64,000 bases of DNA from Candidatus Accumulibacter propinquus. Lineage in GTDB: Bacteria; Pseudomonadota; Gammaproteobacteria; Burkholderiales; Rhodocyclaceae. Both the position numbers and the translations under genes were made by a program. The number at the start of each line of letters is the position of its first letter. Positions within the stretch are counted from its first letter, which is position 1. The notes beneath the pieces are model-generated. The model was not told the origin of the DNA. It saw nothing but the letters and a program-made list of their open reading frames with translations, and ran no database searches. Of the stretch, positions 34,310-43,788 are shown piece after piece. The stretch covers positions 62,001 to 126,000 of the forward strand of contig JADKBU010000011.1 in assembly GCA_016714935.1 (NCBI GenBank). Reading direction: 5' to 3'.

Positions 34310-36580
34310 TTACAGCTTGAGCTGAATCGGCTCGGGACCCTGGCCGGCCGGCAGCACCCGCCCCACGCTGGTGGCCCGAGGGTAACCGAGCGCGCGCAGC
34401 GCCTGTAGACACGCCTCTGCAGTCTCTGGAGGTACGCTGGCCAGCAGGCCGCCCGCCGTTTCCGGATCGAACAACAACGCATGATTCGGGTGCCGGCAGG
34501 CAGCGTCAGATGCGCGCGGAGCGCATCCCGAGCACGGCCCGGCCGCCGGCCACCGACTCGGGAAACCCAGAGCAGCAGTCTCGGCAGCGCCATCGAGAAC
34601 CGGCAAGGCGTTCAGATCAAGTTCGACAGCGACGCCCGCGCGGCGGGTCATCGCGAGCAACTGGCCATGCAGACCAAGGGTGCTGACCCTGCTGCAGGCA
34701 CTGGCAGCGTAGGCGTTCAGACACCGGGCTGCCAAGCGGTTGGACTGCAGCATCGATAGCAGTGCCGCATCGATCCAGCGGCCCGTGGCCCTTAGACGGA
34801 GATGTGCGGCGAGCAAGGTCGCGCTGCCAATCGGCTTGTTCAGGATCAATACCTCACCCGGCCGCATGCTGCCCTTGCCCATCACGCCGGTGAACTGCGC
34901 ATCGATCAGGCCGTTCACGGCAAGGCCGATGGCCAGTTCCGGGCCCCAGACGGCACGCGCGCCAACCACCGCGCAGTCGGCGCTAGTGAACTCCTCGGCG
35001 GCTCCGGACAGGAGTTGGAACAGCGTGTCTTCGACCTTCTCATCAAGGCCTGCCGGCAGTGTCGCGACAATGCTTGCCGAATGTGCTTCGGCACCCCGTA
35101 CGAAGATGTCGTCGAGCGCATCATTTGCTGCGATGCGCGCGAACAACCAGGGATCGTCGACGAACGCGCCGCAGGAGGCCAGGGTCTGCACCATTGCCTT
35201 GCCCGGCGGCACCTGCACGATGGCCGCGTGCCGGCCATCCTCCAGGTCGCTCCACACCTCGCCGCAGTTGCGCGCGCGCAGCATCCTGACCACCGTGGCC
35301 GCGACCGGGGCGCCGCCACCGCGGTGGATCGCAGTCGACGCACGCGCCTGTGCGGCTTCACTGGCGTCGAGGGAGATCGCTGGCGCCAGTGGCGTCGGTG
35401 GCTCGTCGATTGGCGGCAGATCCTGAAACCCGGCCATGAAGCGACGGTCGATGCGATCTTTCCAACGCCACACCCAGGCGCCCTCGGCACACACCGCGCC
35501 GCGCGAAGCCACCGCACGGCGGTCACCGGTGCTGATCAGTGCCAGCCAGCGAGCTTGTGGGCGATAGCGGCGCAAGGACATGGCCAGCAGCGATCGACGC
35601 AGGTTCTCGGCCAGTGGCCGCCCCTGCCGGACCGCAAAAACACCGGCTTTTTCCAGTGGTACGTCGATCATCGCTGCACAATCGCCGGCGGCGAAGACCA
35701 GTGGATCGCTGACCGTCTGCAAGGTGTCGCCCACCAGGATGAAACCACCGCTGTCCAACGACAAGCCCGTCTCGCGCAGCCAGCCGGCGCCACCGGCCTG
35801 GGTCACCCAGATGATTGCGTCGGCAGCCAGGCGCTCGCCGCTACGCGTCGCGAGCTGCGCGTGCGACACCGAACTGACTTCGGCAAGGCGATGCACGACG
35901 ACTCCGCGCTCAGCCAGGACGCGCTCGAAAGTACGCCGCACGCGTGCATTGTGGGTACTCAGGATCTCGCGGTTCGCGGAGAACAGGTGCAGGCGCAGTT
36001 CGTCGGGATCACGCCCCAGCGCCTGCAATTCCCGACGCAGGCGATACTGCATCGCCAGCGTCAGTTCGACGCCGCCGGCACCCGCACCGACCACGGCAAT
36101 GGTGGTTCCTCCAGGGTGTCCGCAAACCCGCTGCAACAATGCCAGCCAGCCTTCGTTGAAGCAGCGGATCGGTTTGATCGGCAGCACCTTCTCGGCGGCG
36201 CCGGCAACGCCGTCCAGCCGGGGTGTCGAGCCGATGTTGATCGACAGGAGGTCATATGCCAGCGGTGGTCGATCGCGACACAACACTCTGCGCCGCTCCC
36301 GATCCAGGCCGATCACCTCGTCGCGAAAAAATCGGGCACCGGCAAACACCGCCAACCGGCGCAAGTCGATATGCACCTGGTCGTAGCTGTAGTGTCCGGC
36401 GATGTAGCCGGGCAGCATCCCCGAATAGGGAGTATGCGTGTCGGTACAAATTACCGTCAGGCGTACGCCGGGCAGCGGTCGCCTGCCGAACTGCCTGAGT
36501 ACCCCGACATGGCTGTGTCCGCCGCCGACCAGTACGATATCTCTGAGAATCGTTTCTTCGCCTGCACGCAATGCCAGCAC
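34310..36580 (-). CDS. NADH dehydrogenase-like FAD protein fused to a SelD-like domain
   Basis: 756 aa. The N-terminal half (to about residue 370) is a pyridine-nucleotide-disulphide oxidoreductase of the NDH-2 type (VLVGGGHSHVGVL, PYSGMLPGYIAGHYS, VVGAGAGGVELTLAM, VFAAGDCAAM). The C-terminal half resembles selenophosphate synthetase (FVDDPWLFARIAANDALDDIFVRGA, GPELAIGLAVNG, FDPETAGGLL). Such fusions are known. Here, however, the SelD active site is degenerate: the usual CGGCGAK is HRGGGAPV, with neither the catalytic Cys/Sec nor the Lys, and the metal-binding Asp of the QTTDFF motif is lost. Selenophosphate synthesis is therefore unlikely. Confidence 0.85.
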   Translation of the reverse strand: MLALRAGEETILRDIVLVGGGHSHVGVLRQFGRRPLPGVRLTVICTDTHTPYSGMLPGYIAGHYSYDQVHIDLRRLAVFAGARFFRDEVIGLDRERRRVLCRDRPPLAYDLLSINIGSTPRLDGVAGAAEKVLPIKPIRCFNEGWLALLQRVCGHPGGTTIAVVGAGAGGVELTLAMQYRLRRELQALGRDPDELRLHLFSANREILSTHNARVRRTFERVLAERGVVVHRLAEVSSVSHAQLATRSGERLAADAIIWVTQAGGAGWLRETGLSLDSGGFILVGDTLQTVSDPLVFAAGDCAAMIDVPLEKAGVFAVRQGRPLAENLRRSLLAMSLRRYRPQARWLALISTGDRRAVASRGAVCAEGAWVWRWKDRIDRRFMAGFQDLPPIDEPPTPLAPAISLDASEAAQARASTAIHRGGGAPVAATVVRMLRARNCGEVWSDLEDGRHAAIVQVPPGKAMVQTLASCGAFVDDPWLFARIAANDALDDIFVRGAEAHSASIVATLPAGLDEKVEDTLFQLLSGAAEEFTSADCAVVGARAVWGPELAIGLAVNGLIDAQFTGVMGKGSMRPGEVLILNKPIGSATLLAAHLRLRATGRWIDAALLSMLQSNRLAARCLNAYAASACSRVSTLGLHGQLLAMTRRAGVAVELDLNALPVLDGAAETAALGFPSRWPAAGPCSGCAPRASDAACRHPNHALLFDPETAGGLLASVPPETAEACLQALRALGYPRATSVGRVLPAGQGPEPIQLKL

Positions 36581-36838
36581 TCCATTGTAAAACCGGCTTC
36601 ATGTTCTTCGCCAAGCAGCGCACTTTGTACTAGCATGCTGGTCGTTCGCTTCCTTCAGACGGCCAACCTGCGATCGCCATGATACTGCCTCAATCGGAAA
36701 CACTGCCTGGTCTTGCTGCTCCACGCGCGGACTCGCCGCACGCGTCCCGAGCGAGCCGGCCATGGTGCCCCAAAGGATCGGCACCAGACCAGGTCGCCGT
36801 GGGAGATTGTCGGTTGCCTGACTTCGAGAAAGCCGCAC

Positions 36839-37084
36839 ATGTGCGATGAAGCCCGAGCAGACCACGCTGATCGCCGAACCGGAGCAGATCGCCGCGCCGG
36901 GGCCGAGCGCCGCACGGGAAGCGATCGTCGGAATCAGGCGGAGAGACGCATGCTGTCTTCGTCGTCACCCGACCTGCAGTTTGCCGAGCTTGAAATGCGC
37001 GTCGCAGCCGCAGTTCGGCAAAGTGCCGGCAGCATCCAGGGGAACGGTTCCGGGTGGGACAAGCTGATCGTCCCCTTGCCTTGA
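36839..37084 (+). CDS. Small Arg-rich protein with RR-G-[AD]-[DE]-RR repeats
   Basis: 81 aa beginning MCDEARADHADRRTGADRR. About four copies of a DRRxGxxRR/AERR motif occupy residues 10-37, followed by a soluble-looking C-terminal helix (LQFAELEMRVAAAVRQSA). GAGAAAG lies about 9 nt before the ATG. Such DRR(x)GxDRR leaders occur at the starts of assorted proteobacterial proteins, but I cannot assign a function. The 258 bases before it, back to the NDH-SelD start, contain no recognisable gene. Confidence 0.42.
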   Translation: MCDEARADHADRRTGADRRAGAERRTGSDRRNQAERRMLSSSSPDLQFAELEMRVAAAVRQSAGSIQGNGSGWDKLIVPLP

Positions 37085-37224
37085 GAGCTGGGGCTGCGCC
37101 CCCTGCCGGACAGCCGCAAAGGACACCCGGCTCGCGCCGCTGAGTTACAATCCCGACCGTCGCCACTGCGATCCGTGAGTTCACGCACCAGCTCGTGCCC
37201 GGACAGGATCGGGAACATCGAATC

Positions 37225-38199
37225 ATGAACAGCAACTCTGGGCGCGCCGCGTTTTTCGCCGTCGTCACCGTGATCACCCTGCTCTCGGGGACGTTTGCCT
37301 GGCAGAACGCACGCCCTCCCCCTCTCCCGGCAGGCTTTGTCGTCGGCAGCGGGCGCCTGGAGTCTGTGGAAATCGATATCACCACCAGGACTGCCGGGCG
37401 AGTCAAGGAAATTCTGGTCAGGGGCGGTGAGCGTGTCGAGCCGGGCCAGATCGTCGCCCGCATGGACACCCAGGCGCTGGAATTCGAGCTCCAGCAACTC
37501 CAGACCAGAGTGAAGCAGGCCAGCAACCCCGTTGCGCTGGGAATCGCGGTAGCTCAGCAGAAGCCGGAGAGCAGGATCGGCGCGCTCGCAGTACTGGCCC
37601 AAAGACGTCCACTGAAAGCGGCCGCGATGCCACCGATTGAAACCGCACAAGCCCCGGCACCGGAACTGCCTCCGGTGGCTCGGTCCTCGGAATCGCCGGC
37701 GACCGACCCTGAATCCTCGATCGAAGCCGCAATCGCGGCAGCGGAGAAGATCCGGGCCGACATTGACGACGCCACCCTCAGGACACCGCGAGGCGGCCGG
37801 GTGCAGTCGGGATCGACCGAGCCGGGCGAATTGCTTCCTGCGGGAGGCAAACTGCTGACCATAGTCGATCCGGCGGACGTTGTAATGACCTTCTTTCTGC
37901 CGGAAGGCAGCGCAGGAAAGGTCGCGATCGGATCCGAGGTCAGACTGGTGCTGGATGCCGTGCCCCAATACGTGATTCCGGCACGGGTTGCGTCGGTCGA
38001 GGGCAGCGCTCAGTTCAAAGTGGCCGAAACCAGCGTCCAACGCCAGCGGCTTGCCTTCCGGAGCAAGGCACAAATTGACCCGGTATTGCTCCGCAAGTAC
38101 AGGGAGCAACTCAAGGCCGGGCTGCCGGGAGTCGCCTATGTCCGCCTGGAAAGCGCCGCACAGTGGCCGGAATACCTGCAACTCAAGTTGCCGCAGTGA
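37225..38199 (+). CDS. HlyD-type membrane fusion (periplasmic adaptor) protein
   Basis: 324 aa. An N-terminal signal anchor (about residues 9-28) is followed by a biotinyl-lipoyl-like segment (ITTRTAGRVKEILVRGGERVEPGQIVARMD), a coiled-coil hairpin replaced here by a low-complexity Ala/Pro/Glu stretch, and a C-terminal barrel (GSTEPGELLPAGGKLLTIVDP). It resembles YhiI-type adaptors that serve ABC exporters, but no ABC transporter or outer-membrane channel is adjacent: a convergent sensor kinase follows. The shortened coiled coil is odd for this family. The ATG at 37225 gives the best signal sequence. Confidence 0.8.
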   Translation: MNSNSGRAAFFAVVTVITLLSGTFAWQNARPPPLPAGFVVGSGRLESVEIDITTRTAGRVKEILVRGGERVEPGQIVARMDTQALEFELQQLQTRVKQASNPVALGIAVAQQKPESRIGALAVLAQRRPLKAAAMPPIETAQAPAPELPPVARSSESPATDPESSIEAAIAAAEKIRADIDDATLRTPRGGRVQSGSTEPGELLPAGGKLLTIVDPADVVMTFFLPEGSAGKVAIGSEVRLVLDAVPQYVIPARVASVEGSAQFKVAETSVQRQRLAFRSKAQIDPVLLRKYREQLKAGLPGVAYVRLESAAQWPEYLQLKLPQ

Positions 38200-38219
38200 C
38201 CACCGGCGGCGATCTCGAC

Positions 38220-41200
38220 TCAGGGAACTGACGTTGTCCGGTTCGGCGCAACGCGCGGCAAGGTCAGCGTGAAGCATGCGCCGTGGCCTGGGGAAGTGTC
38301 GACCACGATGCTTCCGCCAAGCACGCTGGTCACCAGGTTGAAGACGATGTACAACCCCAGCCCACTGCCACCCTGCCCCAGACGCGTGGTGAAAAACGGT
38401 TCGAAGATGCGGTGGGCCGTGGCCGCGGCGATCCCCACACCGTTGTCTGCACAGCGCAGGACTACCTGAGTCTGATCTTCATCGGTATGGGCATGCAACT
38501 CGATGCAGCCGTGCTCGACTGTCGCCAGACCGTGGGTCAGGGCGTTGGCGATGAGGTTCGCAATGACTTGTTCAAGCGGCCCTGGGTAGCTGTCCATCAG
38601 CAAGCCGACCGGAATGTCCACGTCAATTCGGTGCTGGCTGCGCTTGAAGGTCGGCCGCAAGGTGACCAACATCTCCTCCACGGTCTGGCGCAGGTCGAAG
38701 ACGCGGCGTCGGGCGCTGCTCTGATCCACCGCCACCTGCTTGAAGTGGCCGATGAGGTCGGCAGCGCGGGCACTGTTGCGCTCCAGCAGATCGACGGCTT
38801 CGCGACCACGGTTGAGGAAGCCCTCCAACTGCGAGCGGCGCAAACTTCCCGATTCGACAGCCTCGGCAAACTCGCGCAACTGCTCGCCCAACAGGCTGGC
38901 GACGACGCGACTGTTGCCCAGCGGGGTGTTCAGTTCGTGCGCCACACCGGCAACCAGATTGCCCAGCGCAGCCAGCTTTTCGGTCTGAACCAGTTGCGCC
39001 ATCGCCTGCCGTAACTCCGAGGTGCGCTCGCTCACCAGTTCTTCGAGGTGTTCCCGGTGCCGCTGCAGTTCGTCCTCGGCCCGCTTGCGCTCGGTGATGT
39101 CCGAACCGACGCTGAATACTTCGACCACTTGCCCATTCGCACCGAAGACCGCTCTGTTGGTCCAGGAAACCCATACTCGCTCGCCATCGCGCCGCATGTT
39201 CTGGTTGGTGTTGTGTTCAAACGTCTGCGGATTGCGGCAGATGGTTTCCATCAACGGACGCATGTCCCGGCCGTTGCTGCCGGTGAGCGGAACGATGGTG
39301 CCGACCACGTGCCGACCCAGCAGTTCCTCCTCGGCATAGCCAAAGAACTTGAGGCCGAACTCGTTGATGAAGGTGATCTGGCCCGCCGGGGTCCAGCGCA
39401 GGATGATGCTGTTGGCGTTCTCCACAAGCTCCCGGTACTTGCGCTCGCTCTCCAGCAAAGCCTGCTCTGCGCGCCTGCGCTCGGTGATGTCATCGGCCAG
39501 GACCAATACCGCCTGGTGCCCCTCGAACGAGAGTGCATGCGAGATGGTGTCGACGTCGATGGTCGTGCCGTCTTTCCGGCGATGTCGCCAGAACCCCGAG
39601 TAGTCGCTGCTCTCTTCGACCGCGACGATGTCCTCGACCAGTAGCGGCGTATCCTCGCCGGTGCCGAGATCGGTGATCCGCATACTCAGAAACTCATCGC
39701 GGGAATAGCCATAGCTGGCGACGGCCGCGTCGTTGACTGTCAGGAAGATCAGCGTCTGCAGATCGTATACCCACATCGGGTGCGGGTTGCTGTCGAAGAG
39801 CAGCCGGTAGCGTGCCTCGCTTTCCTGCAAGGCCTGATCTGCCTGCTTGCGCCCGGTGACGTCGCGCGCCGTGCCACGATAGCCGGCAAAACCTCCGGCA
39901 GCGTCGAACAATGGCTGGCCGTTGACGTTGAACCAGCGATCCCCGCCGGACGCCGAACTGATCCGATACTCCAGATCGCGAAAAGGTTGATGCGCGTCAA
40001 GCACTGCCCGGTGCGCCTCCCATTCCGCGGCCGTCAGGAGGACGGGCAATTCCCAGCGCGTCTTGCCGATCATCTGGTGATGATCAAAACCGCTTTCTGC
40101 CAGAGTGGACATGGCCCCGCCGTAAGAGAAGTAGGTGAACCGGAACTGCTCGTCCTGTTCCCAGAACCAGTCCGAAGCCATCGCCGAAAGATCACGGAAG
40201 CGCGCTTCACTGGCCCGCAACGCTTCTTCGGCGCGAATGCGCTCGGTAATGTCCAAGGCAACGCCGATCACCTGTACCGTGCCATCATCCGCCCGAACGG
40301 AATTGAAATGGGTGTCGAAATAAGTGTCGCCGATCCGGGAGACAAACTGCAGCGCCTCGCCGCCGATAGCCCGACGCGCATGCGCACAGATCTCCGGATA
40401 CTGGCCGTAGAGTGTGAACAGCGACTGCCCCACGGCCTGGCCCGGCTCGAAACCCGCGCCCGCTACTCCCTTGCCTTCGCTGAAGTGGAAGACTCCCATC
40501 TCATCGAATTGAAAGATCACCACCGGGGCGTTGCTGACCACCGACCGGTAGCGCGCCTCACTGGTCGCCAGTTCGCGCTCGCGCTGACGAATGGCCAGCG
40601 ACATGCGATCGAGATCCGCTGCCAGTTCGTCGAATTCCCTGATCCGCGAAACCGGCCAGCGCTGCTCGTAGTCGCCCTCGGCGATGGCGTGCGTCTGCGC
40701 CGTGTAACGACCGATGCGCTGCGCAACCCGGCGCGCCAGCAACAGCGTGGCAATCGTCGCCAGGAGCAGCGCCACCAGAGCGGCGACAGCGAGGGCCCAC
40801 AGGGTGGACACAAACGGCTTCAGCGCGTCCCCGCGTGGCTGCGCGACGAGGACCGTCCAGCCGAGTTGCGGCACGCTGACCAGCGTCGCGATGAACTTTT
40901 CCCCGTCCATGGAGAGGTCATGCGTTGCAAAGTGCCCCTGCAGCGCATCGGAGACGATCGGCAGAGGCCCAGGGTTGGTCTGCAGGCTGTCAAGGCTGGC
41001 TTGCGAGCGAGCAACCACCTGCCCCCGGTGATCGAGGATCATGGTCCACATGCCGGCCTCGGTGGGCAGGCTGCCCAGGAACTCCGAGAGCCGGTCAATC
41101 GCGACTTCGCCGATCAGCACCTGATCGGCCAGCGGAATCGCAAGGCTGACTACCCGCCGACTGCTCACCACGGATACGAAGATCTCCGACCACACGGGCG

Positions 41201-41642
41201 CACGTCGTTGCCGCGCCTCGCGCACGAAAGTCAAGCGCGACAGGTCGATTTCCACCCCATCCCCGCGTTGCTGGCGCTCCCCCCGAGGCAATCCAAGCGC
41301 AGACACCGTATTCGTCGCATCTACGACGTAGATCGCTGCGAAGACTTCGCCACTGCCGGCATGCGCATCGAGGATCGGCTCGAACCTGAACGGGGCCGGC
41401 TGATCACCTCGATGCTGGAGATACTCGGCGACCGCGGACAACTCCCGCCCGGCACTACGCAGGTGCCCCTCGACCTGACCGGAGACGGCGCGCGCCAGGG
41501 CCTGGTGACGTGTCTCGATGTCTGCGAGAACCTGCGGCAGCAATACCCATGACAAAATCATAGCCACGAGCAACAGCGGCAGCATTCCCGCCAGCACGAA
41601 GCGCAAGGCCAGCCACAGCCAGAGTGAGCGGAAAGGCGACAT
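38220..41642 (-). CDS. Multi-PAS membrane sensor histidine kinase
   Basis: 1140 aa. A membrane helix at about residues 10-35, a double-Cache periplasmic domain (about 40-275), a second helix (about 280-303), a HAMP segment (RRVAQRIGRYTAQTHAIAEGDY), four PAS domains between about 360 and 860, a coiled coil, HisKA with VAGVAHELNTPLGNS (His about 900), and HATPase_c (NLIANALTHGL, DNGVGIAAA, GGSGLGLYIVFN). No cognate response regulator is adjacent: the gene lies between the HlyD-like gene and brxL. The ligand is unknown. Confidence 0.92.
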   Translation of the reverse strand: MSPFRSLWLWLALRFVLAGMLPLLLVAMILSWVLLPQVLADIETRHQALARAVSGQVEGHLRSAGRELSAVAEYLQHRGDQPAPFRFEPILDAHAGSGEVFAAIYVVDATNTVSALGLPRGERQQRGDGVEIDLSRLTFVREARQRRAPVWSEIFVSVVSSRRVVSLAIPLADQVLIGEVAIDRLSEFLGSLPTEAGMWTMILDHRGQVVARSQASLDSLQTNPGPLPIVSDALQGHFATHDLSMDGEKFIATLVSVPQLGWTVLVAQPRGDALKPFVSTLWALAVAALVALLLATIATLLLARRVAQRIGRYTAQTHAIAEGDYEQRWPVSRIREFDELAADLDRMSLAIRQRERELATSEARYRSVVSNAPVVIFQFDEMGVFHFSEGKGVAGAGFEPGQAVGQSLFTLYGQYPEICAHARRAIGGEALQFVSRIGDTYFDTHFNSVRADDGTVQVIGVALDITERIRAEEALRASEARFRDLSAMASDWFWEQDEQFRFTYFSYGGAMSTLAESGFDHHQMIGKTRWELPVLLTAAEWEAHRAVLDAHQPFRDLEYRISSASGGDRWFNVNGQPLFDAAGGFAGYRGTARDVTGRKQADQALQESEARYRLLFDSNPHPMWVYDLQTLIFLTVNDAAVASYGYSRDEFLSMRITDLGTGEDTPLLVEDIVAVEESSDYSGFWRHRRKDGTTIDVDTISHALSFEGHQAVLVLADDITERRRAEQALLESERKYRELVENANSIILRWTPAGQITFINEFGLKFFGYAEEELLGRHVVGTIVPLTGSNGRDMRPLMETICRNPQTFEHNTNQNMRRDGERVWVSWTNRAVFGANGQVVEVFSVGSDITERKRAEDELQRHREHLEELVSERTSELRQAMAQLVQTEKLAALGNLVAGVAHELNTPLGNSRVVASLLGEQLREFAEAVESGSLRRSQLEGFLNRGREAVDLLERNSARAADLIGHFKQVAVDQSSARRRVFDLRQTVEEMLVTLRPTFKRSQHRIDVDIPVGLLMDSYPGPLEQVIANLIANALTHGLATVEHGCIELHAHTDEDQTQVVLRCADNGVGIAAATAHRIFEPFFTTRLGQGGSGLGLYIVFNLVTSVLGGSIVVDTSPGHGACFTLTLPRVAPNRTTSVP

Positions 41643-41720
41643 GGCTCTAGCCGACCATCGGGAAGCGGCCAGGACCCACCATTCCGGACCTGCAGGGATG
41701 TCTTTCCAGAGCCATTTGGT

Positions 41721-43766
41721 CTAATCCACCAAAGCCTTCAGCAAAGCGTCCCTCGCATCCTGATAGAACTCGATATCGAGCTTGGTTGCCATCTCGTCCG
41801 ACAAGTCGAAAAGTTGCCGGCGACAGGCGACGGGCAGGAGCAGGGATCTCGCTCCTTTTTCGACTGCCAACTCCGCCAAGGTCACCGCGTTGTGGATCGG
41901 TTCAATGGTTCCGCCCAACGTCACTTCTCCGACGACGATCAGTCCGCCCCGCACCGATTTGCGCAGAAGTGCGCTGGAGAGGGCGATCAGACAGGCAACT
42001 CCTGTTTTCGCCCCAGATTTGGCCGCATCAAATCCTCGAAGTTGCACCGAGAATTCATGCGCGCGTGGATCGCGGTCGCCGACCAGTTGCATGGCGCGAG
42101 CGTAGAGGTTCTGCTCGGCACAGCGGATGGACTCCTTGAACGCCGTCGGGACAGGGTTGTTCAGCACGCGGACGCCACTGCCTGGCCCTGCGTTGGTCTC
42201 GATGCGGAACAGGCCGGGATGCTGGTCAATGCCCCCGGGGCTCAGCGTCCAGATCTGACCACATTCGAGAGGCTCGTCGCTGATCCCCGACTGGCTCTGC
42301 AGCTCTGGCGTGGACACGAACTTCTCGACGCCTTCGGCGCCAAGAGAGTAACTGAAGTGTGTATTCCGGAATTCGGCGGCACCGATCCGCTTCTGTTGCT
42401 CCTTGACCCGCCGCCGTACTTCGAGCGCCAGGCGAACAGCCCACTCCAGGTCGGCGTCGCCGACTTCGACCGCCGGGTCCGGAGACATCAGCTTGAGCAG
42501 GCCGCTGATCGTCTTGTTGACGCCGTTGAGGTCGCGTCCAGATAGCGCTCCGCCCAGAAAAACACGACCCTGCAGGACAGAAACCCGGCTCTGGTTACGC
42601 AACAGAGTGAAGCACTCCGACAGAAAATCGCTGACCAGCCCGAAGTGGTCGGTGAACAGGGTCGGATTCATCTTCGGGACATCCCAACCCGGCAAGAAAC
42701 CGTGGATGCGGTCCATGAAGGCCGTGTCGTCCCTCATTTCAGGGGGCAGCGGGCCGAAGAGGTGGCCAATTCGTTGCTGGTGCTCGACGTCCACCTCGAA
42801 GTTGCCAACCAGAACGATGGAGCCGTCGGCACGGATGCTCTCCTTGCCGCGAGAGAACTCGCCAGACTCCATGTACCCCTTCATGATGTTCACGCCGTCC
42901 TTCTGGTCGAAGGAAACGCCGGAGACTTCGTCGAAACAGACGACATCGTACTGGCAGACCAGCCCGCGCTGGCCGTTGGCGTTGTTCACGAACATCCGGG
43001 CAACGGTCGCTTTTCCACCTGAGATCAAGTGCGCGTAGGGCGAGACCTGCTGGAACAAGTGCGACTTGCCGGTGCCGCGTGGTCCGAGTTCGACCAGGTT
43101 GTAATTCCGTTCGACAAACGGGACCATCCGCAAGAACAAGGCATCCTTTGCCCGCTCCGTCAGACCGCCTGGCTCGAAGCCGACGCTGCGGAGCAGGAGA
43201 TTCCGCCACTCTTCGGTCGACAGTTGGTAGCGACCCGCGGCAAGCGATTCCAGAACATCGCGCTTCGATAGCTGGATGGCTCGCAACGATTCGACGCCGA
43301 AAGGACGCCCCCCTTTTTCCTGTGCGATGGAAGCGTCGTAGGCGAGCACAATTTCGGCGTAGAAGCCACCGGTCAGCATCCGCTCATGCTCCTTGATCAG
43401 TTCCGGCGAAATGCGGACATCGATCAACCGCAGGCTGGGCAACGACGCGACGTAGGAATCGCTCCGGGCGTCGAGCCGTGCCGTGATGAGGTCGATGATT
43501 TTGACCGAGCCAGACTCCCTGGCTCTCGCTTTGAACAACTCCTCCTCGCCGGCCCTGACAGTGCGCGAAGACAACTGACGCTGGACGATGTCCAGACCCT
43601 CCTGGATTTCGGCCTCATCCGTTGTCGCGCAATAGCGGCCGAGGAGGAATTCGACGACGTAAGTCGGGACCGGAAACTGACGACTGAACGTTCGCACCAG
43701 GTCCTTGCGCACCGTGTAGCCGGGAAAAGCTTCGGCGGCTTGCCTGTCGAGTTGATCCATTTCCAT
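41721..43766 (-). CDS. brxL: BREX Lon-like protease/ATPase BrxL
   Basis: 681 aa. The N-terminal half contains an AAA+ core with Walker A LGPRGTGKSHLFQQ (about residue 230) and Walker B VVCFDEVSG (about 277). The C-terminal 200 residues form a Lon-protease-like domain (FSVQLRGFDAAKSGAKTGVAC, GEVTLGGTIEPIHNAVTLAE). In BREX-1 systems BrxL is the last core gene and is needed for phage exclusion. The ATG at 43766 (MEMDQLDRQAAE) has GGAAA upstream and lies 22 nt after the pglZ stop. The longer frame overlaps pglZ and has no support. Confidence 0.93.
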   Translation of the reverse strand: MEMDQLDRQAAEAFPGYTVRKDLVRTFSRQFPVPTYVVEFLLGRYCATTDEAEIQEGLDIVQRQLSSRTVRAGEEELFKARARESGSVKIIDLITARLDARSDSYVASLPSLRLIDVRISPELIKEHERMLTGGFYAEIVLAYDASIAQEKGGRPFGVESLRAIQLSKRDVLESLAAGRYQLSTEEWRNLLLRSVGFEPGGLTERAKDALFLRMVPFVERNYNLVELGPRGTGKSHLFQQVSPYAHLISGGKATVARMFVNNANGQRGLVCQYDVVCFDEVSGVSFDQKDGVNIMKGYMESGEFSRGKESIRADGSIVLVGNFEVDVEHQQRIGHLFGPLPPEMRDDTAFMDRIHGFLPGWDVPKMNPTLFTDHFGLVSDFLSECFTLLRNQSRVSVLQGRVFLGGALSGRDLNGVNKTISGLLKLMSPDPAVEVGDADLEWAVRLALEVRRRVKEQQKRIGAAEFRNTHFSYSLGAEGVEKFVSTPELQSQSGISDEPLECGQIWTLSPGGIDQHPGLFRIETNAGPGSGVRVLNNPVPTAFKESIRCAEQNLYARAMQLVGDRDPRAHEFSVQLRGFDAAKSGAKTGVACLIALSSALLRKSVRGGLIVVGEVTLGGTIEPIHNAVTLAELAVEKGARSLLLPVACRRQLFDLSDEMATKLDIEFYQDARDALLKALVD

Positions 43767-43788
43767 ATCGAATTTCCAATCACCCTGA

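Noticed and set aside
34802..36682. 626-codon plus-strand frame
   Set aside because: Shadow of the NDH-SelD fusion gene in GC-rich DNA.
39780..41552. 590-codon plus-strand frame
   Set aside because: Antisense to the four-PAS kinase; no domain is visible and its composition reflects codon-position GC skew.
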